Assembly (NCBI GenBank): GCA_017989575.1
Contig: JAGNPP010000072.1
Span: 1-10,038 of the forward strand
Direction: 5' to 3'
DNA length: 10,038 nucleotides
Origin: Chryseobacterium sp.
GTDB taxonomy: Bacteria; Bacteroidota; Bacteroidia; Flavobacteriales; Weeksellaceae
Shown here: positions 1 through 7,174 of the stretch, piece after piece
Layout: every line of letters starts with the position of its first letter
Position numbering within the stretch: position 1 is the first letter of the stretch
Program-made: the position numbers and the translations under genes
Notes under the pieces: generated by a model
Told to the model about the DNA's origin: nothing
Databases searched by the model: none
The model's input: only the letters and a program-made list of their open reading frames with translations

Positions 1-1
1 T

Positions 2-154
2 TGGCGCGGTTATCTTCTGGCATTTTTTGCTTTGGTTTGGATTGCCAATTGGAATATGAGCCTCTTCGGCTACCTCAGACAAAATCTAAAAGTCGAGAAA
101 ATCGAAGCCAAACTAAAAGACATCGATCTAAAAGACGTCCAATCAGAAAAATAA
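2..154 (+). CDS. C-terminal end of an unidentified membrane protein (partial)
   Basis: The second reading frame is open from the window edge to a TAA at 152-154 and encodes 50 residues. The first part (roughly residues 4-25, LLAFFALVWIANW and on to LFGYL) is hydrophobic and rich in aromatic residues, consistent with a final transmembrane helix. It is followed by a charged cytoplasmic-type tail rich in K, E and D (QNLKVEKIEAKLKDIDLKD). The helix-then-charged-tail pattern suggests the end of a polytopic inner-membrane protein such as a transporter, but the family cannot be named from this fragment. The competing frame over 1-543 has no such organisation and runs antisense through the regulator downstream, so I treat it as spurious. 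A repeat element begins about 16 nt after the stop. Confidence 0.6.
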   Translation, partial: WRGYLLAFFALVWIANWNMSLFGYLRQNLKVEKIEAKLKDIDLKDVQSEK

Positions 155-169
155 TAAACCGAATTTTAA

Positions 170-279
170 GGAGCCGGGAACCTGCTCTCCGTTGCAATCT
201 TTTTTGCATCACGATTGGTCAATCAAAAGTTCTCAAAGCCTACGCAAAAAAGGATTTCCTCTACGATCAGGGCTATGGG
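170..279 (+). repeat. Structured intergenic repeat, copy A
   Basis: This is one of three related elements in the window (the others are at 4921-5063 and 9417-9505). Shared blocks are GAGC near the left end, CCTGCT-CTCCGTT (181-193), a run of six T followed by G (200-206), a run of six A preceded by C and followed by GGAT (245-255), and ATCAGGGCTATGGG at the right end (266-279). The two runs form a stem: GC plus six T (200-207) pairs with GC plus six A (244-251), extended by AATC (196-199) against GGATT (252-256) with one bulged G. The outer AGCC (172-175) can pair with GGCT (271-274). It lies between two convergent genes. Whether it acts as RNA (3' UTR or terminator) or is a passive mobile repeat cannot be decided here. 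Confidence 0.6.
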
Positions 280-357
280 ATTCAATCATCTTCCAACTTC
301 CCAAAATCATTTTCAACATTTCCCATCTTTATTCTTTTTACTTGTCTCTTTATTTTT

Positions 358-1119
358 CTAAATCCACCCCAACTTTGTCGCCATCGCACAAGCTTCCGTC
401 ATATTCCCAACACGCAGTTTTTCAAGAATATTCTGTCGGTGCCGATTCACCGTATTGATGCTGATAAACAAAAGTTCCGCAATTTCCTTGCTTCGTTTTC
501 CATCTTGGATCATCTTCAAAATTTCCTTTTCCCGAACCGATAAAAACGCAGAGTTCCCAGCTTCCGTCTGATGAGTCACCGAACCATTCGCTGTGTTGAT
601 AATCATCCCGTGATGAAGTGAAGAGTTCAGAAAATCAAAATAATAGAGACAAAGCGCCAGTTCTACATTTTTATCATTCGGGTTGGTGAAGTAAAACATC
701 TTGTGGAGAATCGCTTTCTGGCTTAGATTGTCAGCAATTCTCAATCTGCTCATCACGCAATAATCTTTGTGCGCTGCAAAAGGAATCGTCTTGATCAACT
801 GAAAAAACTGAAGTTCCAACAAGTGTTTCTGCAAAACATCCTCTGCATTTAATTTCGTAAAAAGCTCTTCCTCCCAAATACTCTCAATCTCCTGAATATC
901 TTTACCTTGAAAAATAGCCAACTCATCAGCCAATTTCCCCGAGTAAACATAACTTTTATTATTTTGAAGGTCGCTCAGAACTGCAATTCCATTTTCCAAT
1001 TCAACAAAATTTCGCGCCATTTCCTGACACTTTTTCAAATGCCGATTTTCGCTGTCAAAAACGGTAGAGAATTTTTGTTGCAGAAGTTTTTCGTTGAGGT
1101 CGGATTGGGTGGTTTTCAT
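358..1119 (-). CDS. LuxR-type helix-turn-helix transcriptional regulator with PAS-like N-terminus
   Basis: A 253-residue cytoplasmic DNA-binding regulator. The C-terminal 60 residues are a clear GerE/LuxR HTH: LSVREKEIL (193-201), KEIAELLFIS (211-220), recognition helix around INTVNRHRQNILEKL (221-235), then a short helix to the end. The N-terminal ~180 residues have no response-regulator receiver signature; the region around FVELENGIAVLSD (38-50) and onward resembles a PAS-like sensor fold, which is an inference from pattern only. Flavobacteria have many such stand-alone PAS-LuxR proteins, so no target can be assigned. The ATG at 1117-1119 overlaps the TGA of the lipoprotein gene (ATGA), so the two are probably co-transcribed and translationally coupled. 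The stop is TAG at 358-360. The gene has clearly higher GC than its upstream partner (about 48% against about 23% in sampled 60-nt lines). Family assignment is firm; function is unknown. Confidence 0.88.
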   Translation of the reverse strand: MKTTQSDLNEKLLQQKFSTVFDSENRHLKKCQEMARNFVELENGIAVLSDLQNNKSYVYSGKLADELAIFQGKDIQEIESIWEEELFTKLNAEDVLQKHLLELQFFQLIKTIPFAAHKDYCVMSRLRIADNLSQKAILHKMFYFTNPNDKNVELALCLYYFDFLNSSLHHGMIINTANGSVTHQTEAGNSAFLSVREKEILKMIQDGKRSKEIAELLFISINTVNRHRQNILEKLRVGNMTEACAMATKLGWI

Positions 1120-1604
1120 TTATAAATAATTACATTATTCTTGAATGTATTTTTAAAAAAAGAGTCTAATTCGGATAGAGTATTATTCAGTTTTTTGATG
1201 TCTTTTATTTCGTTTGAATTTTGATCGTAAAGAATTTTATTTGGTTTGTAGTTTATGTAATTAATCGTAGAATCAATTTTCATATTTTTTTCAATTATCG
1301 GTCTGTCATATTCATAGTTTCTTTTAACAACAAATTGATAGTTTAAACTCTTATCGGTAAAATAAGTGTAATTTAATTTTCCAGTTTCTCCATATATGAA
1401 AAAATCAAAAACAAGTTTGTCAGAATTATTGTGATAACAAATTATTTCTCCACCTTCACTTGAAACATTTTCTAATGCTGTGGAGTCAACACTGTATTGA
1501 TTTTTTGTTTGATTAAATTCAGATAAAATAGTAAAGTTATCTGTAGCTTTCTTTTCACAGGAATTAAATAAAATTATTGAAAATATTAGAATGTAATTTT
1601 TCAT
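1116..1604 (-). CDS. Small AT-rich lipoprotein of unknown function
   Basis: A 162-residue protein starting MKNYILIFSIILFNSC: a short positively charged N-terminus, a hydrophobic core and a lipobox-like FNSC with Cys16, typical of signal peptidase II substrates. The mature part (EKKATDNFTIL...) is polar and rich in N, K, D and Y, with no domain I recognise; it could be a small beta-rich fold. The start is supported by the lipoprotein signal beginning at this ATG and by the A/T-rich TAATTAA immediately upstream, usual for this group. It overlaps the regulator gene by 4 nt (ATGA) and is first in that pair. The gene is distinctly AT-rich compared with the regulator and acetyltransferase on either side, suggesting separate acquisition or relaxed selection. 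Homologues are probably restricted to flavobacteria. Lipoprotein call fairly sure; function unknown. Confidence 0.75.
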   Translation of the reverse strand: MKNYILIFSIILFNSCEKKATDNFTILSEFNQTKNQYSVDSTALENVSSEGGEIICYHNNSDKLVFDFFIYGETGKLNYTYFTDKSLNYQFVVKRNYEYDRPIIEKNMKIDSTINYINYKPNKILYDQNSNEIKDIKKLNNTLSELDSFFKNTFKNNVIIYK

Positions 1605-1642
1605 TTAATTAGAAATTGTGACAAATTGGTTATAAATCAGTA

Positions 1643-1673
1643 TTGATAAAAACAGCCAAACATCATAAATTTG
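1643..1673 (+). promoter_or_regulatory. Bacteroidota-type promoter of the acetyltransferase gene
   Basis: A TTG at 1643-1645 is followed after 20 nt by TAAATTTG (1666-1673), an exact match to the Bacteroidota -7 consensus TAnnTTTG at a spacing normal for the -33 TTG element. Transcription would begin around 1680, giving a short leader of about 17 nt before the ATG at 1697. This argues against translation starting at the upstream in-frame ATG at 1643, which lies inside the promoter. Confidence 0.6.
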
Positions 1674-1696
1674 CCCGTTATCAAAGTAAAAATACA

Positions 1697-2257
1697 ATGA
1701 ATAATCTGAACGAAAAAGAAAAAATGCTGAGCGGAGAAATCTATGACGCTTCCGACAAACATCTTATCAAAGAAAGAAATGTTGCCAAAGACTTCTGTTT
1801 TGAGTACAATCATCTCCAACCTTCAAAACTCAAGGAAAGAAAAGCATTAATCAAAAAACTCTTCGGCAAAACCGGAAAAATGTTCCACATAGAGCAACCT
1901 TTCTACTGCGATTACGGCTACAATATTGAGATTGGCGAAAATTTCTACACCAACGTGAATGTCGTGATTCTGGATTGTGCAAAAGTCACTTTCGGAGACA
2001 ACGTGATGATTGCGCCAAACTGTGGATTCTACACCGCCGGACATCCATTCGATGTTGAGCAACGCAATAAAGCTTTGGAATATGCCTATCCAATCACGGT
2101 GGGAAACAATGTCTGGATTGGCGCAGGTTGTAGCATTCTGCCCGGCGTTACGATTGGCGACAATACGGTCATCGGAGCGGGAAGTGTGGTGACCAAAGAT
2201 ATTCCGTCCAATGTTTTGGCGGTTGGAAATCCTTGTAAAGTCATTCGTGAGCTTTAA
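1697..2257 (+). CDS. Sugar O-acetyltransferase (maltose/galactoside acetyltransferase family)
   Basis: A cytoplasmic 186-residue acetyltransferase that transfers acetyl from acetyl-CoA to a sugar hydroxyl. The N-terminal helical segment (NEKEKMLSGEIYDASDKHL) is the typical 'Mac' maltose acetyltransferase domain. The C-terminal two thirds is a left-handed beta-helix of hexapeptide repeats (IEIGEN, VTFGDN, ITVGNN, VTIGDN, VIGAGS) ending in VLAVGNPCKVIREL. The catalytic histidine is His116 in FYTAGHPFD. The length matches the Maa/LacA/NodL family (about 183-203). A longer in-frame start at 1643 is rejected because those 18 codons cover the promoter and lack family similarity; the chosen ATG gives the usual N-terminus. 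It is divergent from the lipoprotein-luxR pair and has no operon partner. The true acceptor sugar in flavobacteria is not known, so no gene symbol is given. Confidence 0.92.
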   Translation: MNNLNEKEKMLSGEIYDASDKHLIKERNVAKDFCFEYNHLQPSKLKERKALIKKLFGKTGKMFHIEQPFYCDYGYNIEIGENFYTNVNVVILDCAKVTFGDNVMIAPNCGFYTAGHPFDVEQRNKALEYAYPITVGNNVWIGAGCSILPGVTIGDNTVIGAGSVVTKDIPSNVLAVGNPCKVIREL

Positions 2258-2273
2258 AATTTGGGGATAAGGG

Positions 2274-2314
2274 TTTTGGAATTTAAAAAAGTAAGTTTTT
2301 GGACTTTAAAAAAG
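2274..2314. repeat. Tandem direct repeat, 18-bp unit at 23-bp spacing
   Basis: TTTTGGAATTTAAAAAAG at 2274-2291 recurs as TTTTGGACTTTAAAAAAG at 2297-2314, with one mismatch and a start-to-start distance of 23 bp. It lies just after the acetyltransferase stop and about 110 bp before the DUF5686 gene. Each unit contains the palindrome TTTAAA. No G/C-rich hairpin is present, so it is not an intrinsic terminator. Confidence 0.6.
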
Positions 2315-2367
2315 AGGGTTTTAATTAATGAAACTGTTAAATCTTTAACAAAAGTTTATATTTTCTG

Positions 2368-2402
2368 TAATAGTTTTGTAACATTCTAATTAATAGTTTT
2401 GT
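2368..2402 (+). promoter_or_regulatory. Duplicated promoter -7 boxes upstream of the DUF5686 gene
   Basis: The 12-mer TAATAGTTTTGT occurs at 2368-2379 and exactly again at 2391-2402. Each copy contains TAGTTTTG (2371-2378 and 2394-2401), an exact match to the Bacteroidota -7 consensus TAnnTTTG. The second would start transcription about 13 nt before the ATG at 2421; the first would give a leader of about 35 nt. The -33 elements are poor: the TTG for the downstream box is only 15 nt away, and no clear TTG precedes the upstream one. Confidence 0.45.
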
Positions 2403-2420
2403 TTCTTTAATAAAAACTAA

Positions 2421-4904
2421 ATGACTAAACTTCTATCCCCTTTATTTTTCTTTATTTCCATCTTATTTTTCGGTCAAGCTCAATTAAAGGTTTTGAGCAA
2501 AGTCGACAAAAAACCAATAGAAAATGCGTCCGTTTATTGTGAAGACAATCTTTTGGGAAAAACCGATTTTGAAGGCAAATTGTCATTCAAAACCAAATGT
2601 AAGAAAGTAGAAATTCTGGCCAGTAATTTTGATGATGTCGTAGTTGATGTCAAAAAATCGATGGATGTTGCTTTGATTGCGTCGTCGGAGAAAAATAATA
2701 ACATAGAAAAAGTCATCATCAGCGACAAAAGTGACCCTCGGGCTTTGAAGATTCTGGATGAACTTAATAAAAGAGCAAAAGACAATTCGCCAAAATCACT
2801 TGACACTTACAATTTTAAATCCTACACCAAGTTTTCCATCGATGTGGATAAGGATTCCATTGATACTTTTAAAACTTTCTTAGCCTCAAGACAAGATTCA
2901 CTTTCGAAAATTGACAAGAAGGAATTTAAACAAAAAGAGAGCGAAAAGAAAGATTCATTGATCAACGAAGATTTTCTGAACGCTTCAAAAGAAAGCCAAA
3001 TGTTCCTTTGGGAAAAAGCAACAGAGTACAAGTATTCGCAGAAATTCGGTGAGAAAACCAATATTATAGATAACAGAATGTCTGGTTTCAAAAATCCGAT
3101 TTACGAAGCTTTGGCGATTAATATTTCAAATCTCAATAGAACGCCACGACAATTGAGAGAGGAAAACAGGAAACTTTTCAATTTCTATATGTCGGATACT
3201 TTGCAGTTGGACGGCAGAAAAACCTACGTCATCAAATTCAAAGAAATTACTGATAAGAAAAAACAAAATCCGAGAAAATTCAACGGGAAAATCTATGTCG
3301 ATGCAGAAAGTTTTGCCTTGAAAAAGTTTGAAAGTGCCAGTAAAAAACGAAACGAAGGCGACATTGTCTCTGTCTGGAAACCTATCGACAACAAATGGTT
3401 TTTGGACTATGAAGACATCAAACTGAAAATGGGCGACCAAACTTTTAACACGTCCAAAAAAAACAGTATAAAAACCGACAGCCTGAAAAAAGGTGCAAAA
3501 CTGAGCGACAGACAAAAATACAACAGCAAAACTTTCGGAAATTACCTCTACGTCAAAAACCGATTTTTCGATTTCCAAGTCAATGAATCTCAAAAAGCTT
3601 CAGATTTCAAAGGCTATTCTCTCGAGATGAAAAACTCAGATGGAAGTCTCTTGGAGCAGTACAGAACCGACAGCCTCACCGCAAGAGAAAGCGCAACTTA
3701 CACACAGATCGACAGCTTTGTAGAAAAACACGATTTCGAGAAGAAGCTTGGTTTTCTAACGCAATTGTTGCGAGGAAATCTCCGCTACAAAATGATTGAT
3801 TTCGACTTGACCAAATTTATCAGCTATGACAAATACCAAGGTTTCCGTTTGGGAGCCGGCATAAAACTGAATGAAAAATTCAACAAAACATTTTCTCCCG
3901 ATGGTTATTTCGGTTACGGATTCAAAGACAAAAAGTGGAAATACGGTTTAGGTTTGGATGTTAAATTGTCACAAGAAAGAACTTCCATTTTCAGGATTGA
4001 TTACGTAGATGATGTCTTCGCAACGGGAAGATTCAGCAACACGATGTGGGATATGAGAATGAAGATTGCAGATATGAATATGGATTGGCAAAACGACAAT
4101 TTCTACAAAAACCAAAAGTGGGGCGCATCCTATTTGTACGATGTGTCCAATTCTTTGAGCGTGAGACTTGGCGTAAATAAAGAGAAACAACAGGCACTTT
4201 TTGATTATCAGTACAAAGATTTGGGCAATAGATTTGATAACGTAAGCTCCACATTCTCATTGAAATATTCTCCGAACGACAAAAACATTATGACGCCAAG
4301 CGGGAAATACACATTTGAAAAAGGCTTTCCTCAGGCATACATCAATTTTGAAAAAGGCGTAGATGCCTTAGGCGGAAATCTAAATTACAACAGGCTCGAC
4401 GCTTTGATCATCCACCAGTTCAGAACAAAATTGGGCTACACCAACTTCAAACTTTTCGGTGGGATTTCCTCAGGAAACGCACCCATTTGGAAAAATTTTG
4501 AGATTGCAGGTCAAACCGATGTCAACCTTAGCAAATGGTATTCAAACATAAACACGCCCAACAATTTGGCGTTTACCACAATGCCAGCGGGAACTTTTTT
4601 TGCCGATAGATTTGTAGCTTTCCAAGTGTCGCAATTTTTGCCTTTCAGGTTCAAGACTCTGGGTTCCAGATATTCCACCATCGAGTTGGAGTACCAATCT
4701 GCTATTGGAAATATGAAAAACAGAACCGATCACCAGTTCCGTTTTCGCGTGTTAGACCATTATTATCAAGAAGTTGGCATCACTTGGAACCGATTTTTAG
4801 GCAGGAATTTTGGCGTTGGTTTCGCTTACAGATTGGGGCATTATCAAACTTCCGTGTTCAAAGAAAACTTCGGAATCAAACTGAAATTCGGATTTTTGAA
4901 CTAA
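2421..4904 (+). CDS. DUF5686 outer-membrane barrel protein with carboxypeptidase-regulatory-like domain
   Basis: An 827-residue secreted protein of the Bacteroidota DUF5686 family. Residues 1-20 (MTKLLSPLFFFISILFFGQA) are a Sec signal peptide. Residues about 22-88 form the carboxypeptidase-D regulatory-like beta-sandwich (KVDKKPIENASVYCEDNLLGKTDFEGKLSF), the same module found at the N-terminus of SusC-like TonB receptors. From about residue 105 the DUF5686 region follows: a helical, lysine-rich segment (ILDELNKRAKDNSPKSLDTYNFKSYTKF), a charged stretch to about 190, then a long run of alternating aromatic/polar beta strands to the C-terminal LKFGFLN, consistent with an outer-membrane beta-barrel. 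There is no TonB box or plug domain that I can see. The molecular function of the family is not established. The gene stands alone, with its own promoter region upstream, and converges on ligA. The start is fixed by the signal peptide. Confidence 0.88.
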   Translation: MTKLLSPLFFFISILFFGQAQLKVLSKVDKKPIENASVYCEDNLLGKTDFEGKLSFKTKCKKVEILASNFDDVVVDVKKSMDVALIASSEKNNNIEKVIISDKSDPRALKILDELNKRAKDNSPKSLDTYNFKSYTKFSIDVDKDSIDTFKTFLASRQDSLSKIDKKEFKQKESEKKDSLINEDFLNASKESQMFLWEKATEYKYSQKFGEKTNIIDNRMSGFKNPIYEALAINISNLNRTPRQLREENRKLFNFYMSDTLQLDGRKTYVIKFKEITDKKKQNPRKFNGKIYVDAESFALKKFESASKKRNEGDIVSVWKPIDNKWFLDYEDIKLKMGDQTFNTSKKNSIKTDSLKKGAKLSDRQKYNSKTFGNYLYVKNRFFDFQVNESQKASDFKGYSLEMKNSDGSLLEQYRTDSLTARESATYTQIDSFVEKHDFEKKLGFLTQLLRGNLRYKMIDFDLTKFISYDKYQGFRLGAGIKLNEKFNKTFSPDGYFGYGFKDKKWKYGLGLDVKLSQERTSIFRIDYVDDVFATGRFSNTMWDMRMKIADMNMDWQNDNFYKNQKWGASYLYDVSNSLSVRLGVNKEKQQALFDYQYKDLGNRFDNVSSTFSLKYSPNDKNIMTPSGKYTFEKGFPQAYINFEKGVDALGGNLNYNRLDALIIHQFRTKLGYTNFKLFGGISSGNAPIWKNFEIAGQTDVNLSKWYSNINTPNNLAFTTMPAGTFFADRFVAFQVSQFLPFRFKTLGSRYSTIELEYQSAIGNMKNRTDHQFRFRVLDHYYQEVGITWNRFLGRNFGVGFAYRLGHYQTSVFKENFGIKLKFGFLN

Positions 4905-4920
4905 GGATTTAGTAGATTTT

Positions 4921-5063
4921 AGGAGCTTAATCCCGCTGGTAATTTATCCTGAGCCTGTCGAAGGGCTATATCTTTTTTGTCATTGCGAACGACGTGAAGC
5001 ATTTTGATACACGATTCTACCGCAATGCCAAAAAAGGATGCCGTTCCCATCGGGGCTAGGGGT
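4921..5063 (+). repeat. Structured intergenic repeat, copy B, with nested REP-like sequences
   Basis: This is the longest of the three related elements, set between convergent genes and starting 17 nt after the DUF5686 stop. Shared blocks are GAGCTTAATCCCGCT (4923-4937), ATC plus six T and G (4970-4979), CAAAAAAGGAT (5029-5039) and CATCGGGGCTAGGGG (5048-5062). The stem of six T and G against C and six A (4973-4979 with 5029-5035) continues, after one T/C mismatch, as CATTGCG (4981-4987) against CGCAATG (5021-5027). Inside is a smaller CGTG/CACG pair (4993-4996 with 5010-5013). Between the left blocks sits CCTGAGCCTGTCGAAGG (4948-4964), a 17-mer that recurs between genes in many bacterial genomes, where other copies have CTCCGTT. 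The copy therefore looks composite. Confidence 0.65.
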
Positions 5064-5109
5064 TTTCGAACTATTTTCAACTTTTGTCAAATCAATTTTT
5101 CCATCCCAA

Positions 5110-5144
5110 TATCTTGATTCTCAAATCTTGTATCTTCGATCTAT
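5110..5144. repeat. Degenerate heptamer tract
   Basis: Five consecutive 7-nt units can be read: TATCTTG, ATTCTCA, AATCTTG, TATCTTC, GATCTAT. Units 1, 3 and 4 are near-identical; units 2 and 5 are diverged. The tract ends just before the ligA stop codon complement at 5146. It may be a decayed short tandem repeat or chance in AT-rich DNA. Confidence 0.3.
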
Positions 5145-5145
5145 A

Positions 5146-7149
5146 TTATCCAATCAAATCCAAAAATTCCTGCTCATCAAGAATTGTAATCGTTCCGATG
5201 TCTTGTGCTTTTTTCAATTTGCTTCCGGCTTTTTCGCCGACAACCAAATAATTCAGATTTTTAGAAACCGCAGAAATGTTTTTTCCGTTGTGTTTTTCCA
5301 CCATTTCTTCCGCAGATTCTCTAGTGAAAAGTGACAGTTTTCCAGTGAAAAGAAAGGTTTTTCCTTCCAGAACATTGGACAAAACGACGTTTGTATTTTC
5401 GCCTTTTTCCAACTGAACGCCGTAAGATTTCAAACGCTCAATCATCAAGATGTTTTCAGAATTCTGGAAAAAATCTACAATGCTGACTGCTATTTTCATT
5501 CCGATATCTTCGACTTGGCAAAGTTCCTCCAAAGTCGCATTTTTCAAGTCATCAATTGTATTGAAATTTTTGACTAATTTCTTAGCAACCGTTTCCCCAA
5601 CATGTTTGATTCCGATTCCGAACAATACTTTTTCAAATGCAATTTCCTTAGATTTTTCAATGCCATCCAAAATATTCTGAGCAGATTTTTCCGCCATTCG
5701 TTCGAGTGGAAGAAGCTGTTCTTTTTTCAAAGTATAAAAATCAGCAGGATTTTCAATCAATTTTTCTCGGTAAAGTTGCTCGATTGTTTCACCGCCAAGA
5801 TTCTCAATATTCAAAGCTTTTCTGGAAACATAATGAATCATTCTTCCTACAACTTGTGGTGGACAATGTAGTTCATTAGGACAAAAATGAATCGCTTGAT
5901 CCTCGATTTTTACCAGCTCCGTTCCACATTCCGGACAATTTTTGATGTATTGGATTGGTGTCTGCAAAAGCGTTCGTTTCTCCGTATTTACGCCAACAAT
6001 TTTTGGGATAATTTCTCCACCTTTTTCCACATACACAAAATCGTGCTCGTGCAAATCCAGTTTTTTGATGATGTCTTCGTTGTGAAGTGAAGCTCGTTTC
6101 ACAGTAGTTCCAGCTAATAAAATCGGTTTCAGATTGGCAACAGGCGTTATGGCTCCGGTTCTTCCGACTTGATAAGAAACACTTTGCAATTCGGTTTCCA
6201 CTTTTTCCGCTTTGAATTTGTAAGCCATTGCCCAACGCGGCGATTTGGCAGTATAACCCAATTGTCTTTGTTGTTTCAAAGAATTGATTTTCAAGACTAT
6301 CCCATCAATTTCAAAAGGTAACTTGTGTCTTTCCGTATCCCAAAATGTGATGAACTTTTTCACTTCATCCAACGTTTTACACAATTTTGCTTGATCTTCC
6401 GAAACACGGAAACCCCAGTTTTTGGCATTTGCTAAGATTTCCCAATGCGTATCTGCGGGAAATTCATCCGAAATATATTGATACAAAACTGCCGACAATC
6501 CACGCTTTCTCACTTCTCCAGAATCCTGCATTTTCAGACTTCCGCTGGCTGTGTTTCGTGGATTCATAAACAAATCCAAGCCTTCTTCTTCACGGGTTTT
6601 ATTGATTTTATCGAAGTTTTTTCTTGTCAGATAAATTTCGCCTCGGATAAAAAATCGGTTCGGAAAATCGCCTTTCAAAGTCAAAGGAATATCGGAAATT
6701 GTTCTTACATTATTGGTGATTTCATCGCCTTGAAAACCATCGCCGCGTGTCACAGCTTGAGATAATTTTCCATTTTCATAAAGAATAGAAATCGATGCAC
6801 CGTCATATTTCAACTCTGCCACAAATTCTACAGGTTCGTCAATCGTTTTGATGATGCGTTTTTCCCAATCTTCTAGGTCATCAAAATCATAAGAATTGTC
6901 CAAAGAATACATTCTGTATTGATGCTGAACGGTCGGAAAATTCTTTGTAATTCCGCCACCAACACGCAAAGTGGGAGAGTTAGCATCAAAAAATTCAGGA
7001 TGCGCTGTTTCCAGTTCCTGAAGTTCTTTCAGTTTTGCATCGAATTCAAAGTCAGAAATCGTATTGTTATCAAGGACATAATAATTGTAATTATGCTGAT
7101 GAAGTTCTTCTCTCAGGGATTCTATCTTTTGCTGAATATTTTCGGACAT
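5146..7149 (-). CDS. ligA: NAD-dependent DNA ligase LigA
   Basis: The essential replicative ligase, sealing nicks in DNA with NAD+ as adenylate donor. The 667-residue product has the full domain order: Ia domain with HNYNYYVLDNNTISDFEFD (19-37); adenylation domain with the nucleotidyl-lysine in AELKYDGAS (Lys114) and downstream motifs FIRGEIYLTRKNF and EIDGIVLKIN; KSPRWAMAYKF (302-312) and the OB-fold; a Cys4 zinc finger (Cys405, 408, 423, 429); tandem helix-hairpin-helix repeats (about 430-575); and a BRCT domain (about 595-667, GKTFLFTGKLS). Length matches the family. I place the start at the ATG of MSENIQQKIE, 10 codons inside the longest open frame, because this is the usual family N-terminus and a -7 promoter box lies within the extra codons. 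The gene is convergent with the DUF5686 gene and divergent from the phosphodiesterase gene. Confidence 0.97.
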   Translation of the reverse strand: MSENIQQKIESLREELHQHNYNYYVLDNNTISDFEFDAKLKELQELETAHPEFFDANSPTLRVGGGITKNFPTVQHQYRMYSLDNSYDFDDLEDWEKRIIKTIDEPVEFVAELKYDGASISILYENGKLSQAVTRGDGFQGDEITNNVRTISDIPLTLKGDFPNRFFIRGEIYLTRKNFDKINKTREEEGLDLFMNPRNTASGSLKMQDSGEVRKRGLSAVLYQYISDEFPADTHWEILANAKNWGFRVSEDQAKLCKTLDEVKKFITFWDTERHKLPFEIDGIVLKINSLKQQRQLGYTAKSPRWAMAYKFKAEKVETELQSVSYQVGRTGAITPVANLKPILLAGTTVKRASLHNEDIIKKLDLHEHDFVYVEKGGEIIPKIVGVNTEKRTLLQTPIQYIKNCPECGTELVKIEDQAIHFCPNELHCPPQVVGRMIHYVSRKALNIENLGGETIEQLYREKLIENPADFYTLKKEQLLPLERMAEKSAQNILDGIEKSKEIAFEKVLFGIGIKHVGETVAKKLVKNFNTIDDLKNATLEELCQVEDIGMKIAVSIVDFFQNSENILMIERLKSYGVQLEKGENTNVVLSNVLEGKTFLFTGKLSLFTRESAEEMVEKHNGKNISAVSKNLNYLVVGEKAGSKLKKAQDIGTITILDEQEFLDLIG

Positions 7150-7166
7150 CGGGAAATTATTTAACG

Positions 7167-7174
7167 CAAAAATA
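7167..7174 (-). promoter_or_regulatory. Promoter -7 box of ligA
   Basis: Read on the minus strand, this is TATTTTTG, an exact match to TAnnTTTG, placed 17 nt before the ligA ATG at 7149. Transcription would start around 7160, leaving a leader of about 10 nt. The -33 element is weak (TTTTTAG about 19 nt upstream, no clean TTG). It lies inside the longest open frame of ligA, which supports the shorter start. Confidence 0.5.

Noticed and set aside
170..279. Repeat elements as integron attC sites or CRISPR repeats
   Set aside because: No integrase or cas gene, no regular spacing or spacers, and the copies lie thousands of bases apart after ordinary genes.
1..543. 180-codon + strand open frame
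   Set aside because: Low-complexity, basic and serine-rich translation that crosses repeat copy A and runs antisense into the LuxR gene; the second frame gives a better membrane-protein C-terminus.
2258..2330. Terminator for the acetyltransferase gene in the TTTAAA repeats
   Set aside because: No G/C stem followed by a T run; the signal is better described as a direct repeat.
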